64,000 nt of DNA from Candidatus Pantoea floridensis (GTDB lineage Bacteria; Pseudomonadota; Gammaproteobacteria; Enterobacterales; Enterobacteriaceae): assembly GCF_900215435.1 (NCBI RefSeq), contig NZ_OCMY01000001.1, positions 3,906,001 through 3,970,000 on the forward strand, read 5' to 3'. The translations under genes and the position numbers were made by a program. The stretch's first letter is position 1; each line of letters begins with the position of its first letter. This document shows, in pieces, positions 36,471 through 45,547 of the stretch. The notes under the pieces were generated by a model, which did no database searches, was not told the origin of the DNA, and saw only the letters and a list, made by a program, of their open reading frames with translations.

Positions 36471-37064
36471 ATGCCAATGAGTCGTAAAGGGATGTCTGGC
36501 GCTCTGTTAGCCTGCGCACTGCTGATAAGCGGCTGTGTTTCGGTGCCAGATTCAATTAAAGGAAGCTCGCAACTTCCACAGCAAGATTTGTTACGCGTGA
36601 TGAATGCGCCGGAACTGTATGTCGGTCAGGAATCTCGTTTTGGCGGTAAAGTGGTTAAAGTGACGAATCTGAACGGGTCAACGCGTCTGGAAATTGCCAC
36701 TCAACCACTGGATGAAAGTGCGCGACCGCGTTTAGGATCGGCATCCGTTGGCCGTATTTATGCGGATATACGCGGGTTTGTTGACCCGATTGATTTGAAT
36801 AACCAATACATTACCGTGCTGGGCAACATTAAAGGGACGGAAAAAGGGGAAATCGGTAAGGCGAGCTACAACTTTGTCGTTGTTGATGTGCGCGGTTATC
36901 AGCGCTGGCATTTGACGCAGCAGGTGATGACGCCGCCACAACCTATCGATCCTTACATTTGGTACGGACCCACGCGTCATCATCCGGGCTACTGGGGACC
37001 CAATCCTTATTGGGGGATGAATCTCGGCGGACCGGCTCAGGTGCAAACTATCCTCACCGAATAA
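36471..37064 (+). CDS. yeaY: Slp-family outer-membrane lipoprotein YeaY
   Basis: The 197-residue precursor has a lipobox LISGC at about residues 18-22, so the mature lipoprotein starts at Cys. The Slp domain follows ([31 protein letters not shown]). The C-terminal end is Trp/Tyr/Pro/Gly-rich ([11 protein letters not shown]). In E. coli YeaY is sigma-E dependent and its precise role is unclear; Slp proteins help with acid and starvation stress. AGGAG lies before the ATG. Confidence 0.93.
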   Translation: MPMSRKGMSGALLACALLISGCVSVPDSIKGSSQLPQQDLLRVMNAPELYVGQESRFGGKVVKVTNLNGSTRLEIATQPLDESARPRLGSASVGRIYADIRGFVDPIDLNNQYITVLGNIKGTEKGEIGKASYNFVVVDVRGYQRWHLTQQVMTPPQPIDPYIWYGPTRHHPGYWGPNPYWGMNLGGPAQVQTILTE

Positions 37065-37082
37065 CGTTGTCTGTATTTTTAT

Positions 37083-37118
37083 GGCCCGGTCGCGGTGCTT
37101 GCGACCGGGCCTTTTTAT
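37083..37118 (+). terminator. Terminator of yeaY
   Basis: GGCCCGGTCGC and GCGACCGGGCC form an 11-bp stem followed by TTTTTATT. Confidence 0.92.
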
Positions 37119-37184
37119 TGGGCGCGCAACCGATGCGCGAAATTTAGTGATGCGCTTCGCAACCTGAAAATGCCGAAACAGGCA

Positions 37185-37201
37185 AACTGGTACAATCAGT
37201 T
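37185..37201. promoter_or_regulatory. FadR operator upstream of fadD
   Basis: AACTGGTACAATCAGTT matches the FadR palindrome (core CTGGTnnnAnCAG) well. It lies 86 bp before the fadD start codon. FadR would repress fadD until long-chain acyl-CoA releases it; fadR itself is at 44795. Confidence 0.75.
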
Positions 37202-37270
37202 AAAATATTGTTAACAACACTGATTGTCGAGGCGGCGATGGCTATACAACAAGAATATCGGGGTGATTCT

Positions 37271-38947
37271 TTGAATAAGGTTTGGCTCAAACGCTATCCG
37301 CCAGATGTCCCAGCGGAAATTAGTGCCGATCGCTACACTTCGCTGGTCGATCTTTTCGAGCACGCAACACAGCACTATGCCGATCAGGTGGCATTTATCA
37401 ATATGGGGCAGCCGATGACCTATCGGCAGCTGGAGAAGCAGAGCCGCGCGTTTGCTGCCTGGCTGCAGCAGGGGCTGGGGCTCAAGCAGGGCGATCGTGT
37501 GGCGTTAATGATGCCAAATCTGCTGCAGTATCCTGTCGCGCTATTTGGCGTGCTGCGTGCTGGTATGGTGGTGGTGAATGTCAATCCGCTCTATACGCCG
37601 CGCGAACTTAAGCATCAGCTAATTGATAGCGGTGCCAGCGCTATCGTGATTGTCTCTAACTTTGCCCATACTCTGGAAAAAGTGGTCGCTGAGACGCCCA
37701 TCAAGCATGTGATGCTTACCCGCATGGGCGATCAGCTGGCACCGGTAAAGGCGACGCTGGTGAACTTCGTCGTTAAATACGTGAAAAAGCTGGTACCGAA
37801 ATATCATCTTCCCGGTGCAGTTCCGTTCCGCAGTGCTCTACAGCAGGGCGAACAGATGACCTATCAGCGTCCGGCCATCACCAACGACGATCTGGCATTC
37901 CTGCAATATACCGGCGGTACCACCGGCGTTGCCAAAGGCGCGATGCTAACGCACCGTAATATGCAGGCCAATCTGGAACAGACCAAAGCCACTTACGGCA
38001 AACTATTGCGTCCGGGTAAAGAGCAGGTGGTTACCGCGCTCCCGCTGTATCATATTTTTGCGCTGACGGTGAATGGGTTGCTCTTCCTCGATCTCGGCGG
38101 GACTAACCTGCTGATTACCAATCCGCGCGATATTCCAGGCTTTGTCAAAGAGCTCAGCAAATTCCCGTTTACCGCCATTACCGGCGTGAATACGTTATTC
38201 AATGCGCTGCTGAATGATGCCAATTTCAACAAACTGGATTTCTCCACGCTGCGGCTGTCCGCAGGCGGCGGTATGGCGGTGCAAAAAGCGGTGGCCGAAC
38301 GTTGGGAAAAACTCACGGGCCACTATTTGCTGGAAGGCTATGGCCTCACTGAATGTTCGCCGTTGGTGTCTGTCAATCCCTATGACATTACCTGTCATAC
38401 CGGCAGTATTGGTTTGCCGGTGCCTTCAACAGATGTGCGCATCGTGGACGATGAAGATAAAGATGTTCCGCCTGGTGAACCGGGTGAACTGTGCATTCGT
38501 GGTCCGCAGGTGATGACAGGCTACTGGCAGCGCGCCGATGCCACCGATGAAGTGCTGAAAAATGGCTGGCTGCATACCGGCGATGTTGTTACCGTTGATA
38601 GCGAAGGCTTTATTCGCATCGTCGATCGTAAGAAAGACATGATTCTGGTGTCGGGCTTTAACGTGTATCCTAACGAGATTGAAGATGTGCTTATGCAGCA
38701 CGAGAAAGTGCGTGAAGCGGCGGCGATTGGCGTACCGAGCGATCTTTCGGGTGAAGCCGTCAAAGTGTGTATTGTGAAGAAAGATCCTTCCTTAACGAAA
38801 GAAGAGGTGCTGGATCATTGCCGTCGTCAGCTCACCGGCTACAAAGTGCCGAAGATTATTGAGTTTCGTGACGAGCTGCCGAAGACCAATGTGGGCAAAA
38901 TTTTGCGCCGTGAATTGCGTGATGAGGCGAAGCGAGAAGGGCAGTAA
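37271..38947 (+). CDS. fadD: Long-chain fatty acid-CoA ligase FadD
   Basis: From a TTG at 37271 the protein has 558 residues against 561 in E. coli, whose fadD also starts with TTG; the first codons read [14 protein letters not shown]. An ATG at 37238 (MAIQQEYRG) is an alternative. The AMP-binding signature is [18 protein letters not shown], with the ligase motifs GYGLTEC and GWLHTGDV and the C-terminal lysine in SNVGK-like [10 protein letters not shown]. FadD activates imported fatty acids at the inner face of the membrane for beta-oxidation. Confidence 0.94.
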   Translation: MNKVWLKRYPPDVPAEISADRYTSLVDLFEHATQHYADQVAFINMGQPMTYRQLEKQSRAFAAWLQQGLGLKQGDRVALMMPNLLQYPVALFGVLRAGMVVVNVNPLYTPRELKHQLIDSGASAIVIVSNFAHTLEKVVAETPIKHVMLTRMGDQLAPVKATLVNFVVKYVKKLVPKYHLPGAVPFRSALQQGEQMTYQRPAITNDDLAFLQYTGGTTGVAKGAMLTHRNMQANLEQTKATYGKLLRPGKEQVVTALPLYHIFALTVNGLLFLDLGGTNLLITNPRDIPGFVKELSKFPFTAITGVNTLFNALLNDANFNKLDFSTLRLSAGGGMAVQKAVAERWEKLTGHYLLEGYGLTECSPLVSVNPYDITCHTGSIGLPVPSTDVRIVDDEDKDVPPGEPGELCIRGPQVMTGYWQRADATDEVLKNGWLHTGDVVTVDSEGFIRIVDRKKDMILVSGFNVYPNEIEDVLMQHEKVREAAAIGVPSDLSGEAVKVCIVKKDPSLTKEEVLDHCRRQLTGYKVPKIIEFRDELPKTNVGKILRRELRDEAKREGQ

Positions 38948-38967
38948 CGCACCCTTCTCCCCAGGTT

Positions 38968-38996
38968 AACGCCGGCACAGTCCGGCGTTTTTATTG
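38968..38996 (+). terminator. Terminator of fadD
   Basis: AACGCCGG pairs with CCGGCGTT, then TTTATT. Confidence 0.85.
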
Positions 38997-39045
38997 CTTT
39001 TAACATGGAGCGCTGCGCGTAGTTTGCCGCAGCGAGAAAGACAAC

Positions 39046-40167
39046 GTGAATTACACCCTGATCGACCAAAATGACCAACTGGCCGCCGTTTGCGAGAAAG
39101 CTCGCCAGCATACAGCCGTGGCGCTGGATACTGAATTTGTGCGTACGCGCACTTACTATCCGCAGCTCGGCCTGATTCAGCTGTTTGATGGTGATCAGCT
39201 GATCCTGATCGATCCGCTTAACATTAGTGACTGGACGCCGTTTGTCGCTCTGCTGCAGGATAAGCAGATCACTAAATTCCTGCACGCCGGTGGCGAAGAT
39301 CTTGAAGTTTTCCTGCACCGTTTTAAATGCCTGCCCAATCCGATGGTTGATACACAAATCCTGGCGGCATTTATCGGCCAGCCGCTATCGTGGGGCTTTG
39401 CTTCAATGGTGATGCATTTCAATCAAATCGAATTGGATAAAAGCGAATCGCGTACCGACTGGCTCGCGCGTCCGCTGACCGAGCGTCAGTGTGAATATGC
39501 AGCGGCCGATGTGGCCTATCTGCTTCCTATCGCCCATCAGCTGGTGGCGCAAACCGAAGCTGCGGGCAATATGGCGGCGGCGCTAAGCGAATGCGATACG
39601 TTGTGCCAGCGCCGTCTTGATGTGCTGCAACCGGAAGAAGCCTGGCGTGATATCACTAACGCATGGCAGTTACGTCCGCGTCAGCTGGCCGCCTTACAGC
39701 GTCTCGCAGCATGGCGTTTAAACATCGCACGTCAGAAAGATATGGCGGTGAACTTCGTGGTGCGTGAAGAGAATTTGTGGAAAGTGGCGCGCTTTATGCC
39801 GGGCAGTCTTGGCGAGTTGGACCATTTAGGTCTTAATGGCCATGAGATCCGCTTCCACGGTAAAGCGATGGTGGCATTAGTCGCCGAAGCGCTGGCACAG
39901 GATGAAGCTACCTTGCCGCAGCCGCTGCCAAATCTGATCGATCATCCGCACTACAAGCAGGCGTTCAAAGCCATTAAGGCGCTGGTACAGCAGGTGAGTG
40001 AAGAGAGCGGATTTAGTCAGGAGTTGCTGGCATCACGTCGCCAGATCAATCAGGTGCTGAGTGTTCATTGGGGATTGAAGAGCGCTTCGCGTACACCGGA
40101 ACTGCTTTCTGGTTGGCGCGGCGATCTGCTTAAAGCTGGTATCGACGAGATTCTGCAGGCGCTTTAA
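39046..40167 (+). CDS. rnd: Ribonuclease D
   Basis: The 373-residue enzyme is a DEDDy exonuclease: Asp28 and Glu30 (ALDTEFVRT), Asp85 (GGEDLEVF), and Tyr151/Asp155 (YAAADVAYL). An HRDC domain follows at about 210-290 and a second one behind it. It trims the 3' ends of tRNA precursors. The start is a GTG; E. coli uses TTG here. rnd is followed directly by minE on the opposite strand, a neighbour pair that E. coli K-12 lacks. Confidence 0.95.
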   Translation: MNYTLIDQNDQLAAVCEKARQHTAVALDTEFVRTRTYYPQLGLIQLFDGDQLILIDPLNISDWTPFVALLQDKQITKFLHAGGEDLEVFLHRFKCLPNPMVDTQILAAFIGQPLSWGFASMVMHFNQIELDKSESRTDWLARPLTERQCEYAAADVAYLLPIAHQLVAQTEAAGNMAAALSECDTLCQRRLDVLQPEEAWRDITNAWQLRPRQLAALQRLAAWRLNIARQKDMAVNFVVREENLWKVARFMPGSLGELDHLGLNGHEIRFHGKAMVALVAEALAQDEATLPQPLPNLIDHPHYKQAFKAIKALVQQVSEESGFSQELLASRRQINQVLSVHWGLKSASRTPELLSGWRGDLLKAGIDEILQAL

Positions 40168-40174
40168 GACAGCA

Positions 40175-40204
40175 TTTTCCCCTGCGCAACAACGCAGGGG
40201 AAAA
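40175..40204. terminator. Terminator between rnd and minE
   Basis: TTTTCCCCTGCG and CGCAGGGGAAAA form a 12-bp stem at the point where both transcripts meet. Confidence 0.9.
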
Positions 40205-40221
40205 TCAGGAAACCGCTTTAA

Positions 40222-40491
40222 TCATTTAGGAACGTCTTCCGGCTCCGGCAGTGTTACGTTGAGCTCAAGGATAGAGATATCATCCCCTTTCTGATCCAGC
40301 TGAACGGTCACCATATCCGGGTCAATTTTTACGTATTTACAGATCACTTCCAAAATATCGCGCTTCAGCTGCGGCAGGTAATGGGGCTCACTGTCACCCC
40401 TTCTGCGTTCGGCTACGATAATCTGTAGCCTTTCCTTGGCTATATTGGCTGTGTTCTTCTTACGGGATAAAAAGAAATCAAGTAATGCCAT
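40222..40491 (-). CDS. minE: Cell division topological specificity factor MinE
   Basis: The 89-residue protein has the N-terminal membrane and MinD-binding helix ([27 protein letters not shown] in sense order) and the C-terminal dimer domain. It stimulates MinD ATPase and drives the pole-to-pole oscillation that keeps FtsZ rings at mid-cell. Last gene of minCDE, 3 bp after minD. E. coli MinE has 88 residues. Confidence 0.96.
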   Translation of the reverse strand: MALLDFFLSRKKNTANIAKERLQIIVAERRRGDSEPHYLPQLKRDILEVICKYVKIDPDMVTVQLDQKGDDISILELNVTLPEPEDVPK

Positions 40492-40494
40492 TGG

Positions 40495-41307
40495 TTATCC
40501 CCCGAACAGGCGTTTAAGGAAACCCTTCTTCTCTTCTTCAATAAAGCGGAAGGGGCGTTCTTCGCCAAGCAGGCGATCTACGGTATCAGCATAGGCTTTA
40601 CCGGCGTCAGCATTTGCGTCGAGGATCACCGGCTCACCCTGGTTAGAAGCACGCAGCACAGATTGATCTTCCGGAATCACACCAACCAGCGGAATGCGCA
40701 GAATTTCCAGCACATCTTCCATACTCAGCATATCGCCACGCGTCACGCGGCCAGGATTATAACGGGTCAACAGCAGATGCTCTTTTACCGGATCCTGGCT
40801 GTTCTCTGCACGACGTGATTTAGAGGAGATAATGCCAAGAATACGGTCGGAGTCACGTACTGAAGAGACTTCTGGGTTGGTGGTGATGATCGCTTCATCC
40901 GCGAAGTACAACGCCATCAGTGCGCCAGTTTCAATACCCGCCGGTGAGTCGCACACGATAAAGTCGAACTCCATCGCCGCCAAATCGTTTAGTACCTTCT
41001 CAACGCCTTCACGGGTCAGCGCATCTTTATCACGCGTTTGCGAGGCGGGCAGAATGTAGAGCTGCTCGGTGCGCTTGTCGCGGATCAGCGCCTGATTCAG
41101 GGTGGCATCGCCCTGGATGACGTTTACAAAGTCATAAACCACGCGGCGTTCACAGCCCATGATTAAATCCAGGTTACGCAGGCCGATATCGAAATCGATA
41201 ACGACGGTTTTTTTGCCTTTCTGCGCTAACCCGGTAGCGATGGCCGCGCTTGACGTGGTCTTGCCAACGCCCCCTTTACCCGATGTAACTACAATAATGC
41301 GTGCCAT
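40495..41307 (-). CDS. minD: Septum site-determining ATPase MinD
   Basis: The 270-residue ATPase has the deviant Walker A GKGGVGKT (residues 10-17, signature Lys11), a Walker B region (FDFIVCDSPAG) and the C-terminal amphipathic helix KGFLKRLFGG that binds the membrane when ATP is bound. It recruits MinC to the poles. Lies between minC and minE. Confidence 0.97.
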   Translation of the reverse strand: MARIIVVTSGKGGVGKTTSSAAIATGLAQKGKKTVVIDFDIGLRNLDLIMGCERRVVYDFVNVIQGDATLNQALIRDKRTEQLYILPASQTRDKDALTREGVEKVLNDLAAMEFDFIVCDSPAGIETGALMALYFADEAIITTNPEVSSVRDSDRILGIISSKSRRAENSQDPVKEHLLLTRYNPGRVTRGDMLSMEDVLEILRIPLVGVIPEDQSVLRASNQGEPVILDANADAGKAYADTVDRLLGEERPFRFIEEEKKGFLKRLFGG

Positions 41308-41340
41308 AAATGTTGATTTCCTTAACGAAAGAAAAGGGGC

Positions 41341-42048
41341 TTAATTAAGTGTCTGAATGGTGAGTGCGCCTTCCTGGAGGCTCAGGCGCGCAGCTTTACC
41401 AAAAAATTCCGCCGGAATCTGATCAATCATCCAATATTCCCCGGCAATTGAGACCAACTCTGCGGCGAGGTTGGTGCAAAAAATCTGGCTATCACTTTGG
41501 CCGCCCACGCCGGCGAGTGCACGTCCACGCATCATGCCGTAAATATGGATATTGCCGTCTGCGACCAATTCAGCGCCGGCGCTGACGCTACTGGTGACAA
41601 TGAGATCGGCATTGCGCGCATAAATTTGTTGTCCCGAACGCACCGGTGTATTGATGATGCGCGTTTTACTGGTGCCTTCCATTACCGCAGGGGCAACCGG
41701 CGCGGCCTCAGTAACAGCGGCACTTGTCTGTTTGCGATTCTCTTTACCTTCAGAAAGAACCGGCAAACCTGCGCGGGCAATCATTTTTTTCAGGGCTTCA
41801 TCTTTGCAACCGCTAACGCCAACAATACGCAGCCCGGTAGCCATTACCGCTTGTTGCATCTGCTTCCAGTTAATGTCGCCGGTTAACGCTGACACATTGA
41901 GCACCACAGGTGCATTCTGCAAAAAGGCGGGAGCCTGATCGATTTTGTCCTGTAGCGCCTGACGAATCACCTCGGGTTGCGAATGGTGCAGATGAACGAC
42001 TGATAGGGTAAAACTGCTTCCCTTAAATTCGATTGGCGTTTGCGACAT
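41341..42048 (-). CDS. minC: Septum formation inhibitor MinC
   Basis: The 235-residue protein has an N-terminal FtsZ-inhibiting domain (about 1-105), a variable Ala/Pro-rich linker, and a C-terminal beta-helix (about 130-235; [33 protein letters not shown]) that binds MinD and FtsZ tails. First gene of minCDE; ycgL diverges from it, sharing a 153-bp promoter gap. Confidence 0.96.
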   Translation of the reverse strand: MSQTPIEFKGSSFTLSVVHLHHSQPEVIRQALQDKIDQAPAFLQNAPVVLNVSALTGDINWKQMQQAVMATGLRIVGVSGCKDEALKKMIARAGLPVLSEGKENRKQTSAAVTEAAPVAPAVMEGTSKTRIINTPVRSGQQIYARNADLIVTSSVSAGAELVADGNIHIYGMMRGRALAGVGGQSDSQIFCTNLAAELVSIAGEYWMIDQIPAEFFGKAARLSLQEGALTIQTLN

Positions 42049-42201
42049 CTGTGCTGACTCAGTCCTGTTTTACGACCCTTAAATGTACGTCGATAAAATC
42101 GGCAATAACATCAAACGGTCAATATTCGAAGTTCTGCAAGCATGTTATAGTTACTGCTATATTCAGGCAAGTGACGCCACCGGTTAATTCGAGTAAAAAA
42201 T

Positions 42202-42477
42202 ATGTTTTGTGTGATCTACAGAAGCCCGCAACGTGAACAGACTTATCTGTATGTTGAAAAAAAAGACGATTTCTCACGTGTCCCTGAAGAACTGCTGCGT
42301 GGCTTCGGCAAACCCCAGCTGGCAATGGTGCTGTCACTGGATAAGCGCGACAAGCTAGCCAACGCTGATATCAATAAAGTTAAGCAAGGATTAAGCGATA
42401 ACGGCTATTATTTGCAAATTCCGCCGCCGGTTGAAAGTCTGCTCAACATTCATCTCGATCAGGGTAAAAAAGATTAA
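42202..42477 (+). CDS. ycgL: YcgL domain protein
   Basis: The 91-residue protein is the single YcgL domain ([39 protein letters not shown]). The family is widespread in gamma-proteobacteria and is placed next to min genes; it has been linked to RNase D-dependent processes but the function is not settled. Here rnd, min and ycgL lie together. Confidence 0.93.
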   Translation: MFCVIYRSPQREQTYLYVEKKDDFSRVPEELLRGFGKPQLAMVLSLDKRDKLANADINKVKQGLSDNGYYLQIPPPVESLLNIHLDQGKKD

Positions 42478-42744
42478 TTCAGATTCATCTGTAAATATAT
42501 CCTGTAGAAATAATCAGTGCTATTTGCGTTAATTAACTGCCCGTGTAAAACTTTTATTGCGGGCAATTATCAAAACGCTTAGTCGATTTTGTCGCAAAGA
42601 ATTAACGACTTTTGACAATTTCCGCCACGCCAGCCGTGATAAACCCGCTAATATATTCCTCCTCAGCCTGCCGCGTTCCGGCGCTGAAACAGACAGCGTC
42701 GCCAGCATCACTGGCGGCATACACAACCAAAGCAGGGGAATAGC

Positions 42745-43404
42745 ATGTATCAGCATCGTAACTGGCAAGGCGCTCTGTTGGATTATCCCGTCAGCAAAGT
42801 GGTTTGCGTTGGCAGCAACTATGCGAAGCACATCAAGGAGATGGGCAGCGCCACGCCCACTGAACCGGTGGTGTTTATCAAACCAGAAACCGCGGTATGC
42901 GATCTGCGCCAGCCGCTGTCGATTCCGACAAATTTTGGTGAAGTGCATCATGAAGTTGAGCTGGCGGTACTGATTGGCTCGACGCTGAAGCAGGCGAACG
43001 AAGAACACGTGGCGAAGGCCATTGCCGGCTATGGCGTCGCGCTGGATTTGACCTTACGTGATGTGCAGGCCGGTTTGAAGAAAGCGGGCCAACCCTGGGA
43101 AAAATCCAAAGGTTTCGATAACTCGTGTCCATTGTCGGGTTTTATTCCCGTTGCTGAGTTTAGCGGCGATCCACAGAACACCGAACTGAAGCTGGTTGTT
43201 AACGGCGAAGTGCGCCAGCATGGCACTACTGCGGATATGATCCACAAAATCCTGCCGCTGATTGCCTACATGAGCCAATATTTCACCCTGCGCGCGGGCG
43301 ATGTGGTGCTGACCGGTACACCTGAAGGCGTTGGCCCAATGCGCTCTGGTGATAAGCTGGAAGTCTCGCTTGCCGGCCATGGTATCGCGACTCGCGTACT
43401 GTAA
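42745..43404 (+). CDS. ycgM: Fumarylacetoacetate hydrolase family protein YcgM
   Basis: The 219-residue protein is a compact FAH domain. Metal ligands are in EVHHEVELAVLIG (two Glu) and ALDLTLRDVQ (Asp), and GDVVLTGTPEGVGPM closes the active site. Relatives hydrolyse acylpyruvates or decarboxylate oxaloacetate. The 267-bp gap before it holds a GCCCG/CGGGC stem near 42538-42563, probably the end of ycgL. Confidence 0.92.
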   Translation: MYQHRNWQGALLDYPVSKVVCVGSNYAKHIKEMGSATPTEPVVFIKPETAVCDLRQPLSIPTNFGEVHHEVELAVLIGSTLKQANEEHVAKAIAGYGVALDLTLRDVQAGLKKAGQPWEKSKGFDNSCPLSGFIPVAEFSGDPQNTELKLVVNGEVRQHGTTADMIHKILPLIAYMSQYFTLRAGDVVLTGTPEGVGPMRSGDKLEVSLAGHGIATRVL

Positions 43405-43468
43405 AACTTGCATCACCGCACCTGAACCTTTATAAGGTGCGGTCTTATTATTAACCCGGACCGCCATC

Positions 43469-43915
43469 ATGACTGAACAACCTTTCTGGCAGACAAAACG
43501 CCTTGACCAAATGAACGACGCAGAGTGGGAATCTCTATGCGACGGCTGTGGCCAATGTTGCCTGAATAAGTTGCAGGATGCGGACACGGATGAAATCTAC
43601 TTTACCAACGTGGCCTGCAATCAGCTGAACATCAAGACCTGCCAGTGTCGCAGCTACGAGCGTCGTTTTGAGTTAGAAGAGAATTGCATAAAGCTGACGC
43701 GTGAAAATCTCACCAGTTTTGAATGGTTGCCACGTACCTGCGCGTATCGCGTGTTAGGAGAAGGGAAAACCTTGCCAGCCTGGCATCCGCTGATTGCCGG
43801 TTCGAAAAAGGCGATGCATGCCCAGCGCATTTCAGTGCGTTTTATTGCGGTGCGCGAGAGTGAAGTGCGCGATTGGGAAGAGCATATCATTGATCGACCC
43901 GATCGCAACGGGTAA
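43469..43915 (+). CDS. ycgN: YcgN family cysteine-cluster protein (UPF0260)
   Basis: The 148-residue protein has a run of cysteines near the N-terminus ([11 protein letters not shown], then [13 protein letters not shown] and later NCI and TCAYR) that should bind zinc or an iron-sulfur cluster, as in the YkgJ group. It matches E. coli YcgN closely. Function not established. A bidirectional terminator separates it from dsbB. Confidence 0.92.
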   Translation: MTEQPFWQTKRLDQMNDAEWESLCDGCGQCCLNKLQDADTDEIYFTNVACNQLNIKTCQCRSYERRFELEENCIKLTRENLTSFEWLPRTCAYRVLGEGKTLPAWHPLIAGSKKAMHAQRISVRFIAVRESEVRDWEEHIIDRPDRNG

Positions 43916-43920
43916 GCGCG

Positions 43921-43947
43921 AAACAGGCAGCCTTGGCTGCCTGTTTT
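43921..43947. terminator. Bidirectional terminator between ycgN and dsbB
   Basis: AAACAGGCAGCC and GGCTGCCTGTTTT form a long stem with a 2-base loop. Confidence 0.9.
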
Positions 43948-43955
43948 GTTACTGC

Positions 43956-44486
43956 TTAACGCCCGAACAGATCGCGGCGTTTTGGTTTGAACGGTTGCGC
44001 AATCAGTACCAGCAGCGCGACTAACAGATATGCCGCGAAAATGACGATCATCCACTGCGGCATGCTCCAGGTGAGGAACGTCCAGCCACGCTCGGCGCAG
44101 TCGCCACTCGCCACAAACACCGCTGGCAGCCATTTATCCAGCGGTAACCAGGTAGGGAAGCGGGCGGCAAAGTCGCAGGTCACAAACGGATTAGGATGCA
44201 GCTGAATCATGGTGTGTTCGTAAGAGAGACGAGCCCCTTCATAGGCGCTATAGATCCAGATGAGGATCGCCGCCCAGCGCAGTGGCGTTTTTGGTGCAAT
44301 CGCTCCGACGATACCCGCACCCATCACGCCGAATAGCGCGCAGCGTTCATAAATACACATCACACAAGGCTGTAATCCCATAACGTGCTGGAAATACAAC
44401 GCAGTCAACTCAAAGGCCAGTGCTGTTAGGGCCAGCAGTAGCCAGGCACCTCTTCCATACGAGCATTGATTCAAATATCGCAACAT
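43956..44486 (-). CDS. dsbB: Disulfide bond formation protein DsbB
   Basis: From the ATG at 44486 the protein has 176 residues, the E. coli length. Four membrane helices and the two active cysteine pairs are present, Cys41/Cys44 (QPCVMCIYE) and Cys104/Cys130 ([13 protein letters not shown]). DsbB reoxidises DsbA and passes electrons to quinone. The frame upstream to 44645 is not conserved. In E. coli nhaB separates dsbB from fadR; here they are adjacent and divergent. Confidence 0.96.
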   Translation of the reverse strand: MLRYLNQCSYGRGAWLLLALTALAFELTALYFQHVMGLQPCVMCIYERCALFGVMGAGIVGAIAPKTPLRWAAILIWIYSAYEGARLSYEHTMIQLHPNPFVTCDFAARFPTWLPLDKWLPAVFVASGDCAERGWTFLTWSMPQWMIVIFAAYLLVALLVLIAQPFKPKRRDLFGR

Positions 44487-44794
44487 AGTGCTTTTCCTGT
44501 AACCGTTAATGTGTCGCAGTGTAAACCAAAAGCGTAACCGTGCCAGCCAGGCAATAGGAAAAAATCTTAAACAAAAATGACTTAAGTCGAGTTCCGTTGA
44601 AAAAAGAGGGCATGGAGTGAAAGAGGATAAGCCGGCATAGCGCAACCCTGTGCTTCTGCTTGAAGGGGGCCTGAGATCGCGACTGAATTTTGCGCCAGCG
44701 CGCGCTTTTAATCGGTTGGCAGGCTATTTCCGCTATAGCCGCTCTGGTATGATGAGTCGCATTACGATAAAGAAAGTAACGAGAAATAAATGCT

Positions 44795-45514
44795 ATGGTG
44801 ATTAAGGCGCAGAGCCCTGCGGGATTTGCTGAAGAGTATATTATTGAGAGCATCTGGAATAGTCGTTTTCCACCGGGATCTATTCTGCCTGCCGAACGTG
44901 AGCTTTCTGAACTGATTGGCGTAACTCGCACCACATTGCGCGAAGTGCTGCAGCGACTAGCTCGCGATGGCTGGTTGACCATTCAGCACGGCAAACCGAC
45001 GCGCGTTAACGATTTCTGGGAAACCTCCGGTTTAAACATTCTCGAAACTCTGGCTCGTCTCGACCACGATAGCGTGCCGCAGCTGATTGATAATCTGCTG
45101 TCGGTGCGCACGAATATTGCTTCCATTTTTATCAGCCGTGCGCTGCGTCATCATCCAGATAAAGCGCGTGAAGTACTGGAAAATGCGTTGAGTGAGGAAG
45201 ACAAAGCAGAGGCTTATACCGAGCTAGATTACCGTGTGTTCCGCGGATTGGCTTTTGCTTCTGGAAATCCTATTTATGGTCTGATTTTAAATGGCCTTAA
45301 AGGACTTTATACCCGCGTTGGTCGTCACTATTTCTCCAACCTCGAAGCGCGTGAGCTGGCGCGTAACTTCTATCGTCAGCTGGCGGATTTGTGCGTTGCC
45401 AACCCTTCACAAGAGCAGATCGTTGATAGCGTGCGCGACTATGGTCGTCGCAGCGGCGAGATTTGGCACAAAATGCAGAAAAGCATGCCGGATGATTTAG
45501 CCAGCAAACGATAA
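44795..45514 (+). CDS. fadR: Fatty acid metabolism regulator FadR
   Basis: The 239-residue GntR-family protein has a winged helix at about 10-75 ([20 protein letters not shown]) and an all-helical acyl-CoA-binding domain. Length and sequence follow E. coli FadR (239). It represses fad genes and activates fabA and fabB; long-chain acyl-CoA releases it. fadD in this window carries a matching operator. A strong terminator follows. Confidence 0.96.
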   Translation: MVIKAQSPAGFAEEYIIESIWNSRFPPGSILPAERELSELIGVTRTTLREVLQRLARDGWLTIQHGKPTRVNDFWETSGLNILETLARLDHDSVPQLIDNLLSVRTNIASIFISRALRHHPDKAREVLENALSEEDKAEAYTELDYRVFRGLAFASGNPIYGLILNGLKGLYTRVGRHYFSNLEARELARNFYRQLADLCVANPSQEQIVDSVRDYGRRSGEIWHKMQKSMPDDLASKR

Positions 45515-45516
45515 AG

Positions 45517-45547
45517 AAAAACCGGACTTCACAGTCCGGTTTTTTTG
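45517..45547. terminator. Terminator of fadR
   Basis: ACCGGACT and AGTCCGGT form an 8-bp stem followed by seven T; the A tract on the other side lets it also serve ycgB. Confidence 0.9.

Noticed and set aside
42529..43008. 159-codon ORF antisense to ycgM
   Set aside because: It lies opposite a clearly conserved gene and has no domain features; a shadow frame.
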